The notes under the pieces are model-generated. The model did no database searches, was not told where the DNA came from, and saw only the letters and a list, made by a program, of their open reading frames with translations. From Sorangium cellulosum (GTDB lineage Bacteria > Myxococcota_A > Polyangia > Polyangiales > Polyangiaceae): a stretch of 64,000 bases of DNA. Shown one piece after another: positions 16,021-24,417 of the stretch; the first letter of the stretch is position 1, and each line of letters starts with the position of its first letter. The stretch lies in assembly GCF_002950945.1 (NCBI RefSeq), contig NZ_CP012673.1, forward strand, positions 14,003,501-14,067,500, written 5' to 3'. Both the position numbers and the translations under genes were made by a program.

Positions 16021-18846
16021 CTAGTCGAACGTCCGGTTCGACTTCCCGTACCAGATCCCATCGGTCGCTGTACCCGGCGCGTACCAGTAGATATCGTCCC
16101 GGGTATCGCCGTCGAAATCGCCGGCGAGCGGCGTGTACGATCCGTCGACGGTCTCGGTCAGCAAGGTGACCGTGCGGCTCGAGCTCCCCCACCAGATATA
16201 ATCAGTCGAGGTGCCCGGCCCGTGCCAGAAGATGTCGGTCTTGTTATCGCCGTCGAAATCGCCCGCCACGGGGACGTACGTGCCGGTGAGCGACGCGCTC
16301 GTCACCGTCCAGGTCCTGCTGCTGGATCCCCACCAGATCTCTTCGGACGGGGCTCCGGCGGCGTACCAGAAGATATCATCGTAGCCATCACCGTCGAAAT
16401 CACCGGCGATGGGCACGAATACGCCGTCCTGCGTCGCGCCCACCTTCGTGAAGTTCTCCAGTCGAGCCCCGGACCAATCGCCGTTCGCCCCGTCAGGGTC
16501 GCCTCCCCACCAGAGATTGTCGCTGGTGGTTCCGCTGGCGTACCAGAAGATGTCCGTGGAGCCGTCGTCGTCGAAATCTCCGGCGACCGGCACGTAGTCG
16601 CCCCCCATGGACTCATTCGCGGGGTGGTACGGCTCATGATAGCTGTACCCGTACCAGATGAAATCGCTCGCATTGCCGGGGGCGTACCAGTAGATGTCCG
16701 GCCCGAGGCCGCGGTCGAAGTCTCCGACGAAGGGCTTCCGGCCGGACGGGTGGCTGCCGGCCGTGACGACGTCGAACGTGCGCGTCGTCTTGCCGAGCCA
16801 GATCGAGTCGTCCGGATAACTCATCCCGGAGCTCATCCACGCGGTGCTGAACGTGGTGGACGTCACCCCTTGCCAGTCGTCCACGGTGAGCGTGATCTCG
16901 TACGTCTTCGATGAGCCGCTCGTGTTCTTCCAGGCGACGTACTGGTAGTTCTGCGCCGTGATAGCCGACGTGATCGTCGAGCTCGTGCTGACGTCGCGCA
17001 CCGACAGCGTGAAGCGGGGGAACGGATCGGTCGGGCAGCTGGCGACGTCGGACGTCACGGTGCACGACGGGGTGGAGAACAGGATCGCGGCGACGCGCAG
17101 CGTGTCGCCGTGGGCGCTGCTGGCGCGCCATGTCTCCGTGTACACGCCGTTCGAATCCACGTTGGAGGTCGTGACGGTGCCGTAGTCGTGGCCCTGCGCC
17201 TGCGCGGTGTTCCCGCCGTTCACCTTGGAGCTCGACTGGAGGACGGCGAGCGCGTTCTCCGCGCTGACGAGGCCTGCGCCGTCGGAGTCGTCGATGTCGT
17301 CGTTCAGGTTGAGCGCCCACGCGTGGCCGTCGACGTCCTCGTCGGCGCTGACCATGAGGCCAGCGAACATCGCCTCCGGCCAGGACTTGAGCGAGGAGTT
17401 TGCCTCCTGGAGGGCCGCCGCGATGCCCGAGATGATGGGCGCCGCCGCGCTCGTTCCGCTGAACGTGCCCGGCGGATCGCCGGCGTCATGGTTCGCCGTC
17501 GCGATGCGTCCGGTAGGCGCCACGAGATGGGGGAGCTCCCAGTCGCCGGGGTTCTTGGCTCGATTCGGGTAGACGACGGCGTTCCCTCGCACGGGGCCGT
17601 TGAAGTCCAGCGCGCCGCCGACCACCATGCCGTTCCGGAGCCTGCTCGCCGCCGTCGTCTCGGGCGTTCCGTCGTTGCCGACGGACGCGGCCACGAAGGG
17701 ATAGGGAGAGTTTCTCGCGAGATAATCGAGGTACCTCGCGCCGTCGCCCGAGGTCGCTGCGCTCCGGTTGATGACCGTGGCTCCCTTGGTGCCGGTGGCC
17801 CAGCTCACGGCGTTGGTGAACGTGCAGCCGCTGTTGACCGTAGGGTCATGATTGGCGGAGATCACCGTCGCGCCGCTCGCGACGCCCTGATGGGTGCTGG
17901 CCAGGTTCCTGATCACGCCCATGCTCGACCGTGGATGCCAGTTTGTTTGCGGCGCGTTGGGGCAGGCGCACTTCGCCGCGGTGCAACCGATGCTCCCATC
18001 CAGCTGGAGCCAGGAATCCGGACGGGCTCCCTCGCTGTGCGCGACGATGATCCCGGTGCCGTCGAAGCCTAGATCACGGACCGGCTGCATCTCGATGAGG
18101 GAGAAGAAGTCGTCGCTCATCGGGATCTCCTCGACTCCCTCGACGGACAGGCGGATCGCGGCGACGTAGTCGAGCGCGCCCAGCTGCCGCAGCGCGTCCG
18201 GGGTCGCCCGCACCGTCACGAAGGGCGCGGGGGTCTCCTGCGCTGCGGGCCCGTGGTCGACGATCGCCACGCTGCCGCGCAGCGCCTCGGCGTCCCTCGA
18301 GAGGCGCTGCGCGAGGCCGCGGTGGCGCGCGTTCCGCTCCTCGACGACGCGCGCTTGCAGCTCGGGCGAGGCGAGGATCTCTTCCTTCGGCGGCTCCGTG
18401 CCGTCCTCGAAGAACCAGAGGTCTGCGAGCACTTTTTCACCCAGCCGCGCGCCCCGCAGCCGCTCCCGGAGCGTAGGCTCGATCTTGGCATGCTTGCTGG
18501 CGAACTCCCACGCGTCGCGGATGCGGAGATCGTCGAGGCTCACCGCCTCGCCGCCGTCATCGACCCACAGGCGACGCGGCGCGTGGCTGTCCGGTGTGCG
18601 GCAAAGGTACCCACGCGCGGTGGCTCCGAGCGACTCGAACTGGAGCTGCCCCGCGGCCTCCAGTTCACCTGCGCACGCGAGCTTCGGAGGTTTGACCTCC
18701 GCGGACTGCTGCGGCAGCGAGGGGGCCGGTCGAAGGTCACCCTGGGAGCCGCTGTCCGCCTGCATGCACGACGGTCCCGCGGCGAACGGCAGGTAAGTCA
18801 GACCAAGGAACAACAATTTATGATGTATTCGAGTATGTCTTCGCAT
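16021..18846 (-). CDS. Secreted S8 (subtilisin-like) serine protease with C-terminal FG-GAP repeats
   Basis: About 941 residues as encoded. It has an N-terminal export signal (KLLFLGLTYLPFAAGPSC, a weak lipobox), a propeptide-like region to about 230 and an S8 domain to about 560. Visible are the Ser motif FSGTSAAAPIISG and the oxyanion-hole Asn in ASVGNDG. The usual catalytic-Asp motif is not seen: the expected strand reads GTGIIVAHSEG. A beta-sandwich follows, then five FG-GAP-like units of the type VPVAGDFDGDGYDDIFWYA. ATG 18846 is chosen because the signal peptide starts there; the upstream open frame is antisense to repeats and a gene remnant. The C-terminus is cut by a TAG before a sixth repeat. 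Confidence 0.85.
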   Translation of the reverse strand: MRRHTRIHHKLLFLGLTYLPFAAGPSCMQADSGSQGDLRPAPSLPQQSAEVKPPKLACAGELEAAGQLQFESLGATARGYLCRTPDSHAPRRLWVDDGGEAVSLDDLRIRDAWEFASKHAKIEPTLRERLRGARLGEKVLADLWFFEDGTEPPKEEILASPELQARVVEERNARHRGLAQRLSRDAEALRGSVAIVDHGPAAQETPAPFVTVRATPDALRQLGALDYVAAIRLSVEGVEEIPMSDDFFSLIEMQPVRDLGFDGTGIIVAHSEGARPDSWLQLDGSIGCTAAKCACPNAPQTNWHPRSSMGVIRNLASTHQGVASGATVISANHDPTVNSGCTFTNAVSWATGTKGATVINRSAATSGDGARYLDYLARNSPYPFVAASVGNDGTPETTAASRLRNGMVVGGALDFNGPVRGNAVVYPNRAKNPGDWELPHLVAPTGRIATANHDAGDPPGTFSGTSAAAPIISGIAAALQEANSSLKSWPEAMFAGLMVSADEDVDGHAWALNLNDDIDDSDGAGLVSAENALAVLQSSSKVNGGNTAQAQGHDYGTVTTSNVDSNGVYTETWRASSAHGDTLRVAAILFSTPSCTVTSDVASCPTDPFPRFTLSVRDVSTSSTITSAITAQNYQYVAWKNTSGSSKTYEITLTVDDWQGVTSTTFSTAWMSSGMSYPDDSIWLGKTTRTFDVVTAGSHPSGRKPFVGDFDRGLGPDIYWYAPGNASDFIWYGYSYHEPYHPANESMGGDYVPVAGDFDDDGSTDIFWYASGTTSDNLWWGGDPDGANGDWSGARLENFTKVGATQDGVFVPIAGDFDGDGYDDIFWYAAGAPSEEIWWGSSSRTWTVTSASLTGTYVPVAGDFDGDNKTDIFWHGPGTSTDYIWWGSSSRTVTLLTETVDGSYTPLAGDFDGDTRDDIYWYAPGTATDGIWYGKSNRTFD

Positions 18847-19034
18847 AAGCAAATTCCTGGCGTCCAGTCTTGAGCAGCGGTTCGCGAGCTGTGATGTGCA
18901 ACGGACATGCCGGCCTCCCTGGTGCGTGTGCCGCGCGGCGCCGCGACCCTCTCCCGAGGTGCGGGAGAGGCGCAGCAGCGAAATTCCGTGGCGTCTCGAG
19001 CGTTCGTTCCCCGCGCAGGGCGAAGCGAGCCCTC

Positions 19035-19090
19035 TGGCACACTGGCACGCTGGCACGCTGGCACGCTGGCACGCTGGCACGCTGGCACGC
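19035..19090 (+). repeat. 8-bp tandem repeat, seven copies of TGGCACGC
   Basis: Seven head-to-tail copies of TGGCACGC, the first with one change (TGGCACAC), in the upstream region of the S8 protease gene. Units are near perfect, so copy number probably varies between strains. The unit resembles a sigma-54 -24 box, but no matching -12 GC element is placed correctly, so I treat it as a simple tandem repeat. Confidence 0.9.
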
Positions 19091-19135
19091 GGACACAGGC
19101 ATGTTCTTCTTGCGCGAGCGCCAAGCACCGCCAGG

Positions 19136-19232
19136 TTCAACCCGTACCGGAGCATGCCGGACAAGTTCGCCGGCATGCGTACTCCAGCGCGCGTTCGGGG
19201 ACGCGCTCGGGGAGAGCTATGATGTGAGGTGA
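19136..19232 (+). pseudogene. Remnant of an NTF2-like lipoprotein gene
   Basis: Two pieces align with the intact gene at 15310-15855. FNPYRSMPDKFAGMR (19136-19180) matches its FNQYRSMPDNFASMR, and LQRAFGDALGESYDVR (19182-19232, with stop) matches its LQRAFGDALGATYNVGR. About 165 bases between them are missing and the two pieces are in different frames. The remnant has the same orientation as the intact gene, and together they bracket the S8 protease gene. Confidence 0.8.
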
Positions 19233-19344
19233 TGAGCCTGCCGCGAGGGAAGGGCGGCACCCGCTGGAATCGTGACGGGAGCGCTACGTCGGAGGGGGGA
19301 CGGCATCGCCGTCGAGGCGCCTCGCTTCCCCCCTGGCCGGGCGC

Positions 19345-21063
19345 TCACCCGCCGTCCGGACCGACTCCGCCCGCGCCTCCAGCGCCCGGGTCTGCACCAC
19401 CCGCGCCTCCGCCGCTGCCTGCGTCGCCGCCGCCCGCGCCTCCGCCCGCGTCGCCGCCGCCCGCGCCGAATCCGCCCGTACCGGCGCCCACGCCGCAGTC
19501 CTGGGGATAACCGCAGTAGCCGCCGCAGTCGACCTGGGGAGGAGCGCAGGGCTGCGGCTGCTCACGGTTCCTCTCCAGCTCCACCGGCAGGACCTTGAGC
19601 TGCTCGGTGATCCAGGCGTCCAGGAGCTGGTATCGCTCCTCATCACCCGAGCGGAGCATGCCCTCGTCGGACAGCTGATCGTAGATCCCCTCCAGCACCG
19701 CGTTCGGGTCCAGCGCCGCGAAGTCCTCGATCACGTCCTCGCACGTCGCGATCGTGTCGGCCCAGCAGGCCGGGTCGCTCTGGCATCCGCGCGCCAGCGT
19801 GTTCGTGCCGGGCAGGGGAACGTGCTGATACCAGCTCTGCCCCAGGCTGATGTCGACCGAGTACGGCAAATACTGGAACAGACCGTCGGTCCGCTCGACC
19901 AGCACGACGTTGTTGCTGTTGTGGAGCGCGTCGTCCCCGGTGGCGAGCACCCACGACAGGCACTGGAACCGATGGAATGAAGGCCAGTCGATCCAGCCCG
20001 TGAGCGCAGCCTTGAAGCCCTCGCCTTCCGGCGTGTCGGCGATCGTCTGCTCCAGCTCCTTCGCGCGGGTGTTGTCGCACTTCTTGAGCTGGCAGTTCCC
20101 TGGATCGTCGAAGACGCTGCCGCCGACCGGCACCACGTCGATCGGGATCCCGCCGCCCGGGAAGCCGCCGCCCGGGAAGCCGCCCCCCGGGAAGTTGCCA
20201 GCGAAGTCCCCGGCGAACTCCCACATGTTGGCGCAGCCGCCGCCGAGCTTGCTCTCGAGGCGCGCGCAGAACGCCTTCTTGTAACGCTCGACCACGATGT
20301 AGGGGATGGACACCTCCGCCCCCCACACGTTGCTCGACACCCAGGCGTAGCTCGCCCGGGGGGCCGGGTAATCGAGGCGAGCGTAGAGCTCGAGCGTGAG
20401 GCGCTCGCGGAAGATGCTGCCGACCTGGCCGTTGTTGAAGCGCAGGTGCTCGAGGCCGCCGAGCCGCTGCTCGTCGACGAACTCGTCCACATCCACGTTG
20501 AGGTTGGGGATGGAGCGTTTCGTCCAGGGACGCATCGTCGACTGCCCGACGACCCCCACCTGGACCTTGCCGTAGTCGGCCGTCTTGCCGTCGGCGCCGG
20601 CCGCCGTCACCCACAGATGATCCACGAAGGTCGCGCCCTCCCCGGTCGGTGAGTAGATGTCTCCGAAGTCCCGCTGTGCGATGGGGATCCCGACGCCGCC
20701 TGTCCCTTCGTTCATGAGCTCGAGCTGCTCTTCCGAGACGGCGAACCAGTAGCGATTGCCGATGGTGCCGAAGACGTCGAGCGCATGATCGACCACCTCG
20801 GCGTCCGCGACGGGCGCTCCCGGGTACTCTCCTCCGGGCGTGCCGCCGGCTCCCCCGGCGCCGCCGGTTTCCCCGGAGCCGCCGGCTCCCCCGGCGCCTC
20901 CCTCCCCGTTCATGTAATAGTAGTTGTAGTAGTTGTCCGGCTTATCAGGGCAGCCCGCCAGGAAGGCGGCAGACGGGATGGCGCAGAGGGCCAGCAGGGA
21001 GATCGCTCGCGTGCGGGACGACCGTGGCCGAGCAAAAGGAGGAGACGGTAGCTGAGTGGACAT
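19345..21063 (-). CDS. CotH-kinase-like lipoprotein
   Basis: Secreted protein of 572 residues. The signal ends AAFLAGC. A Gly/Ala linker with a YYNYYYMNG tract precedes a central CotH-like region (about 90-480). That region has KVQVGVVGQSTMRPWTKRSI, LRFNNGQVGSIFRERLTLEL and a late HNSNNVVLVERTDGLFQYLP segment, the layout of CotH family proteins, which are atypical protein kinases in spore coats and are widespread in myxobacteria. After Cys-rich APPQVDCGGYCGYPQDCG the last 50 residues are a Gly/Ala/Asp tail. A GGGFP repeat (three copies) interrupts the domain. Substrate unknown; kinase activity is a family property, not shown here. Confidence 0.8.
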   Translation of the reverse strand: MSTQLPSPPFARPRSSRTRAISLLALCAIPSAAFLAGCPDKPDNYYNYYYMNGEGGAGGAGGSGETGGAGGAGGTPGGEYPGAPVADAEVVDHALDVFGTIGNRYWFAVSEEQLELMNEGTGGVGIPIAQRDFGDIYSPTGEGATFVDHLWVTAAGADGKTADYGKVQVGVVGQSTMRPWTKRSIPNLNVDVDEFVDEQRLGGLEHLRFNNGQVGSIFRERLTLELYARLDYPAPRASYAWVSSNVWGAEVSIPYIVVERYKKAFCARLESKLGGGCANMWEFAGDFAGNFPGGGFPGGGFPGGGIPIDVVPVGGSVFDDPGNCQLKKCDNTRAKELEQTIADTPEGEGFKAALTGWIDWPSFHRFQCLSWVLATGDDALHNSNNVVLVERTDGLFQYLPYSVDISLGQSWYQHVPLPGTNTLARGCQSDPACWADTIATCEDVIEDFAALDPNAVLEGIYDQLSDEGMLRSGDEERYQLLDAWITEQLKVLPVELERNREQPQPCAPPQVDCGGYCGYPQDCGVGAGTGGFGAGGGDAGGGAGGGDAGSGGGAGGADPGAGGAGGVGPDGG

Positions 21064-21372
21064 GAGCGTGACCTTTCCGCGACACGCTCACTGCAAAATT
21101 CGGACCGTCCACAGTGAACATCGTGGACGCCCAGGCATCGATGTTTGGGGCCTGGCCGCCGTGCAGGCCCGGCGAGATCGTCGAGGCGTTCACCCCCTTT
21201 TCCCCGCCGGGCGTGGACGTGCGGCCTGCGCCCCTCATGACACGCGGATCAGATCCTGGCACACGGCTCCGGGTCAGCGTCCGTTTGTGCCAGCGCCGCG
21301 ACGCGACGTGGATCCTCCGGCCTCGGATTCGCACTCACGCACACACGCTCCTCCACCCGCTGGCGAGACACG
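21064..21372. other. Intergenic, no gene recognised
   Basis: About 310 bases between the start of the CotH-like gene and the stop of the MFS exporter gene, both leftward. It should contain the CotH gene promoter. No coding frame, repeat or clear terminator is seen. Confidence 0.5.
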
Positions 21373-22605
21373 TCACGTCTCGCGATGGCTCGCCGGATCC
21401 GGCAGGACGGCGGCCGCTGGGGACTTTCCCATCCGCCTGACGAAGCCCAGCACCACGACGGCCATGAGCGTGCAATAGGCCGCCAGCGGCCATGCCGTAT
21501 CCCCGGGCAGCAGAACGACCAGCGTCGTTCCCACGATGCCCACGACGAGGCTCTCGATGCAGTAGTAGAGCGCGGTCGCGGTGCCGGCGACGTGGCCGAA
21601 GCGCTGGAGGGCGCCGTTCGCCGTCACCGAGCTGGCGAACACGATGCCGATCGCGATGATCCACATGGGCGGGATGAACGTCCAGAACGACGGAGCGGCC
21701 ATCATCTGTCCGACGACGAGCAGCGCGGCGCCCAGGAGCAGCATCCCCATCCCGCGGACGAGACTCCCCGCCCTCCCCCATCGCGCCACGAACCGCTTCG
21801 CGAACCGGGTCGTCGCGATCATGACGAGCGCGACGGTGGCAAAGAGGAGGCTGAAGACGAGCTGCGAGAAGCCTGCCCGATCGATCAGGATGCGTGACGC
21901 CGTCGAGAAGAAGACGAAGAACGCGCCCATCGCCGCGCTGAAGCCGAGCGTGTAGGTCCAGAACGAGGCGTCCACGAGGATCCCGCCGAGCGCCGCGCGT
22001 GGCATCGACGTGTTCACGGGCCGCGTCTCGTGCCACCTCGGAGCCGCGTTCAGCGCGGCCGCCGTGGCGGCGACGCCGAGCGCGATGAAGATCGCGCGCC
22101 AGCCGAGGTGGTCCGCGAGCAGAGCGCCGAGCACGGGCCCCAGCGCGGGCACGAACGCCAGCATCGAGCCGAACAGGCTGTAGATCACCGCCCCCTCGGC
22201 GCGATCCGCATAGACGTCGCGCACCGTCGCGAAGGTCGCGACGAGCGCCGCGGCCGCGCCCAGCGCCTGGAGGACGCGGAGGACGACGAACACCGAGGCG
22301 GATCCGGTGCCCGCGAGCAGATACGACGCGGCGGCGAACAAGGCCGCTCCGCCGAGCAGGACCGGCCGCCGACCGATCCTGTCCGAGATGGGCCCGAACA
22401 CGAGCTGTCCCGCGCCCAGGACGACCATGTAGAGGCTCAAGGTCAACTGAACGACCGCCGGCGACGTGCCGAGGATGCCTGGCATGAGCGGCACCACCGG
22501 CAGGTAGACATCCATGGCCAGCGAGGCCAGCAGGTCGAAGGGGGCCATCAGCAGCAACGCTGCAGACAGCGACAAGTTCCAGGTTGTTGATGTTGTTCGA
22601 GGCAC
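21373..22605 (-). CDS. MFS drug exporter closely resembling CmlA/FloR phenicol exporters
   Basis: Twelve-helix major facilitator protein of about 410 residues, DHA1 type. It matches the CmlA/FloR subfamily in nearly every hallmark segment I recall: APFDLLASLAMDVYLP at the start of helix 1, GAGQLVFGPISDRIGRRPVL in the loop 2-3 motif, LVATFATVRDVYADR, ALGPVLGAL with GWRAIF, FVFFSTASRILIDR and NGALQRFGHVAGTATA. CmlA and FloR expel chloramphenicol or florfenicol. GTG 22605 gives an N-terminus of the same length as CmlA; a TTG at 22623 is an alternative. No mobile-element genes are adjacent, so it may be a native chromosomal relative. Confidence 0.88.
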   Translation of the reverse strand: MPRTTSTTWNLSLSAALLLMAPFDLLASLAMDVYLPVVPLMPGILGTSPAVVQLTLSLYMVVLGAGQLVFGPISDRIGRRPVLLGGAALFAAASYLLAGTGSASVFVVLRVLQALGAAAALVATFATVRDVYADRAEGAVIYSLFGSMLAFVPALGPVLGALLADHLGWRAIFIALGVAATAAALNAAPRWHETRPVNTSMPRAALGGILVDASFWTYTLGFSAAMGAFFVFFSTASRILIDRAGFSQLVFSLLFATVALVMIATTRFAKRFVARWGRAGSLVRGMGMLLLGAALLVVGQMMAAPSFWTFIPPMWIIAIGIVFASSVTANGALQRFGHVAGTATALYYCIESLVVGIVGTTLVVLLPGDTAWPLAAYCTLMAVVVLGFVRRMGKSPAAAVLPDPASHRET

Positions 22606-23031
22606 GACGATACACCCGCGCAAATGGTGGACATTCGGCGGCGATCTGCCTCCAGGACGGCACTCGTCGAACGATCGAGAGCAGATAGCCGCAGCAACGA
22701 TTTCAGGGGTTGCTGCGGCTCAATCGTCTGCCTGAGCTGTATCCATGCTTACACCCGGGGCGTGCCTTCGTTGCGACGGTGAACGGCGAAACGATAGCGG
22801 ACATCTCGACGCTCGTCGAGGGACCACGCAGCCTCCTGCGTGGGACCGACACGGGGTGTGCTCTCGCGCGTCCTCCTTCGGTCCGCATCGAGCCGTCCGT
22901 GAGCATCCTGCCGGCGCCCTTGCCCGTGCTCGCATCTTGTCCTGCTCCCGCCCGCGGAATACCTTGCGGCGGCTTCGCTCCACCACAGCGCCGAGCCTGG
23001 ACAGGTTCACGTGCACGAAGAAGGGGGCTCC
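22606..23031. other. Divergent intergenic region, no gene recognised
   Basis: About 425 bases between the leftward exporter gene and the rightward VCBS lipoprotein gene. It must hold both promoters. I found no convincing small gene, leader peptide or repeat. Confidence 0.5.
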
Positions 23032-24339
23032 ATGCCGAGAGCAATCCTGGTTGTCGCATCGTTCGTCTGGGCAACGTCCATCTCGACGGGGTGCGGTGAA
23101 GGTGGCGACGGCGGGATGGGGGGAGCGCCAGCGACCACGTCCTCCTCCGGGAACGCGAGCGGGGAGGGGGGCGGGGGTGGCGCGCACGACGCGAGCGGCG
23201 GGGGTGGCGGCCATGATGCGAGCGGCGGGGGCGGCGGCGGCGGGGGTGGCGGGGGTGGCGGCGGCGGGGGCGGCGGCGCTCACGACGCCTCATGCCCTGA
23301 AATGATCGAGCTCCCAGGGACGCCGGCGGAAGGAGCTCTCGGGCGCGAGGTCGTGGCGGCAGATCTGAACGGCGACAGCAAGCCCGACCTCGCCGTTGCG
23401 AGCGCCCGGCACTCCGAGGTGTGCGTGCTGCTCAACCGCGGCAATGGCACCTTTGCCGCCGGGGTCAACTACGCAGCGGGCACGGCGCCGAGGGCGATCG
23501 CGGCGTTCGACGTGAACGGGGACGACGCGCCCGACCTCGCGGTCGGAGTCCACGACGGCGTGAGCGTGCTGCTCAACGAGGGCAACGGCACGTTCGCCCC
23601 GCCGGTCAACTACGTCGGGGAGACGAGCTACTCCGTCGTCGTGGCGGACCTGAACGAGGATGGGTGGCCTGACGTCGCCGCCGGAGCCGAGGGCGGCATC
23701 AGCGCGTGGCTCAACGAGGGCGACGGCACGTTCGCCGGCCCGGTCACCCACGCTGCGGACCCGAGGCCCCTCCGGATCGCGGCGGCGGATTTGAACGACG
23801 ACGGCAAGCCGGACCTCGCCGCCGCCAACGACGGTACCTTCCTCGTGAGCGTGCTGCTCAACGAGGGCGACGGCACGTTCGCGCCGCCGGTCGAGTACAT
23901 CGCGGTGCGCACCGTCTCGGCGTCTCTCCCCTTCTGGATCACGGCAGCGGATCTGGACGACGACGACAAGCCCGACCTGGTCGCCGGGAGCGGCTACTAC
24001 ACGGGTGTGCTGCTCAACGGGGGCGACGGCACGCTCGTCAATGCGGGAAACTACGGCGCCTCCTTCGATGTCCAGGCCGCGGTGGCGGACCTGGACGGCG
24101 ACGGCCACCCTGACCTCGCCTCCGCGAGCGGCAATGCCCCCGGCAGCGCGCTCGTGATGGTCAATGACCGCTACGGCCGATTCGCCGACGTGGTCGACTA
24201 CCCTGGAGGTGCTCTCCTGAGCGGCATGGAAGCCAGCTCGATCGCCGCGGCGGACCTGAACGACGACGGCAGGCCCGACCTCGCCGTCGTGTATGCCGAG
24301 AGCAACGTCGTGAGCGTGCTGCTCAACACGTGGCCATGA
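23032..24339 (+). CDS. VCBS/FG-GAP repeat lipoprotein
   Basis: Secreted protein of 435 residues. The signal ends ATSISTGC and is followed by a long Gly-rich linker containing HDASGGGG repeats and an 18-Gly run. The mature domain (about 90-435) is made of about seven VCBS/FG-GAP units of the form AADLNDDGKPDLAAAN followed by VSVLLNEGDGTFAPPV, predicted to form a calcium-binding beta-propeller. AAGGGGG lies about 5 bases upstream of ATG 23032. No enzymatic domain is attached, so a surface binding or scaffold role is the simplest inference. Confidence 0.88.
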   Translation: MPRAILVVASFVWATSISTGCGEGGDGGMGGAPATTSSSGNASGEGGGGGAHDASGGGGGHDASGGGGGGGGGGGGGGGGGGAHDASCPEMIELPGTPAEGALGREVVAADLNGDSKPDLAVASARHSEVCVLLNRGNGTFAAGVNYAAGTAPRAIAAFDVNGDDAPDLAVGVHDGVSVLLNEGNGTFAPPVNYVGETSYSVVVADLNEDGWPDVAAGAEGGISAWLNEGDGTFAGPVTHAADPRPLRIAAADLNDDGKPDLAAANDGTFLVSVLLNEGDGTFAPPVEYIAVRTVSASLPFWITAADLDDDDKPDLVAGSGYYTGVLLNGGDGTLVNAGNYGASFDVQAAVADLDGDGHPDLASASGNAPGSALVMVNDRYGRFADVVDYPGGALLSGMEASSIAAADLNDDGRPDLAVVYAESNVVSVLLNTWP

Positions 24340-24417
24340 CACATGCAACCACACCGCGGCGCTGCGCCGCGCTGCGCGGCGTGACGCCGGCGCGGAGGCC
24401 TGCTGTGATGGCGGGGC

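Larger units (their letters stand above)
18847..19344. other. Intergenic region with tandem repeat and gene remnant
   Basis: About 500 bases between two leftward genes. It holds a 7-copy 8-bp tandem repeat (19035-19090) and a deleted copy of an NTF2-like gene (19136-19232), both listed separately. The rest shows nothing recognisable. Confidence 0.6.

Noticed and set aside
19035..19090. Tandem repeat considered as CRISPR or as sigma54 -24 elements
   Set aside because: Units are 8 bp with no spacers, and TGGCACG is not followed by a correctly placed -12 GC element.
18850..19260. Upstream extension of the S8 protease frame to 19260
   Set aside because: The extra 138 codons are antisense to the NTF2 remnant and the 8-bp repeat. 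The signal peptide starts at 18846.
22720..23283. Minus-strand Ala/Pro-rich frame before and opposite the VCBS gene
   Set aside because: Its AAPAAATP stretch is the antisense of the Gly-rich linker, and the remainder lacks motifs.
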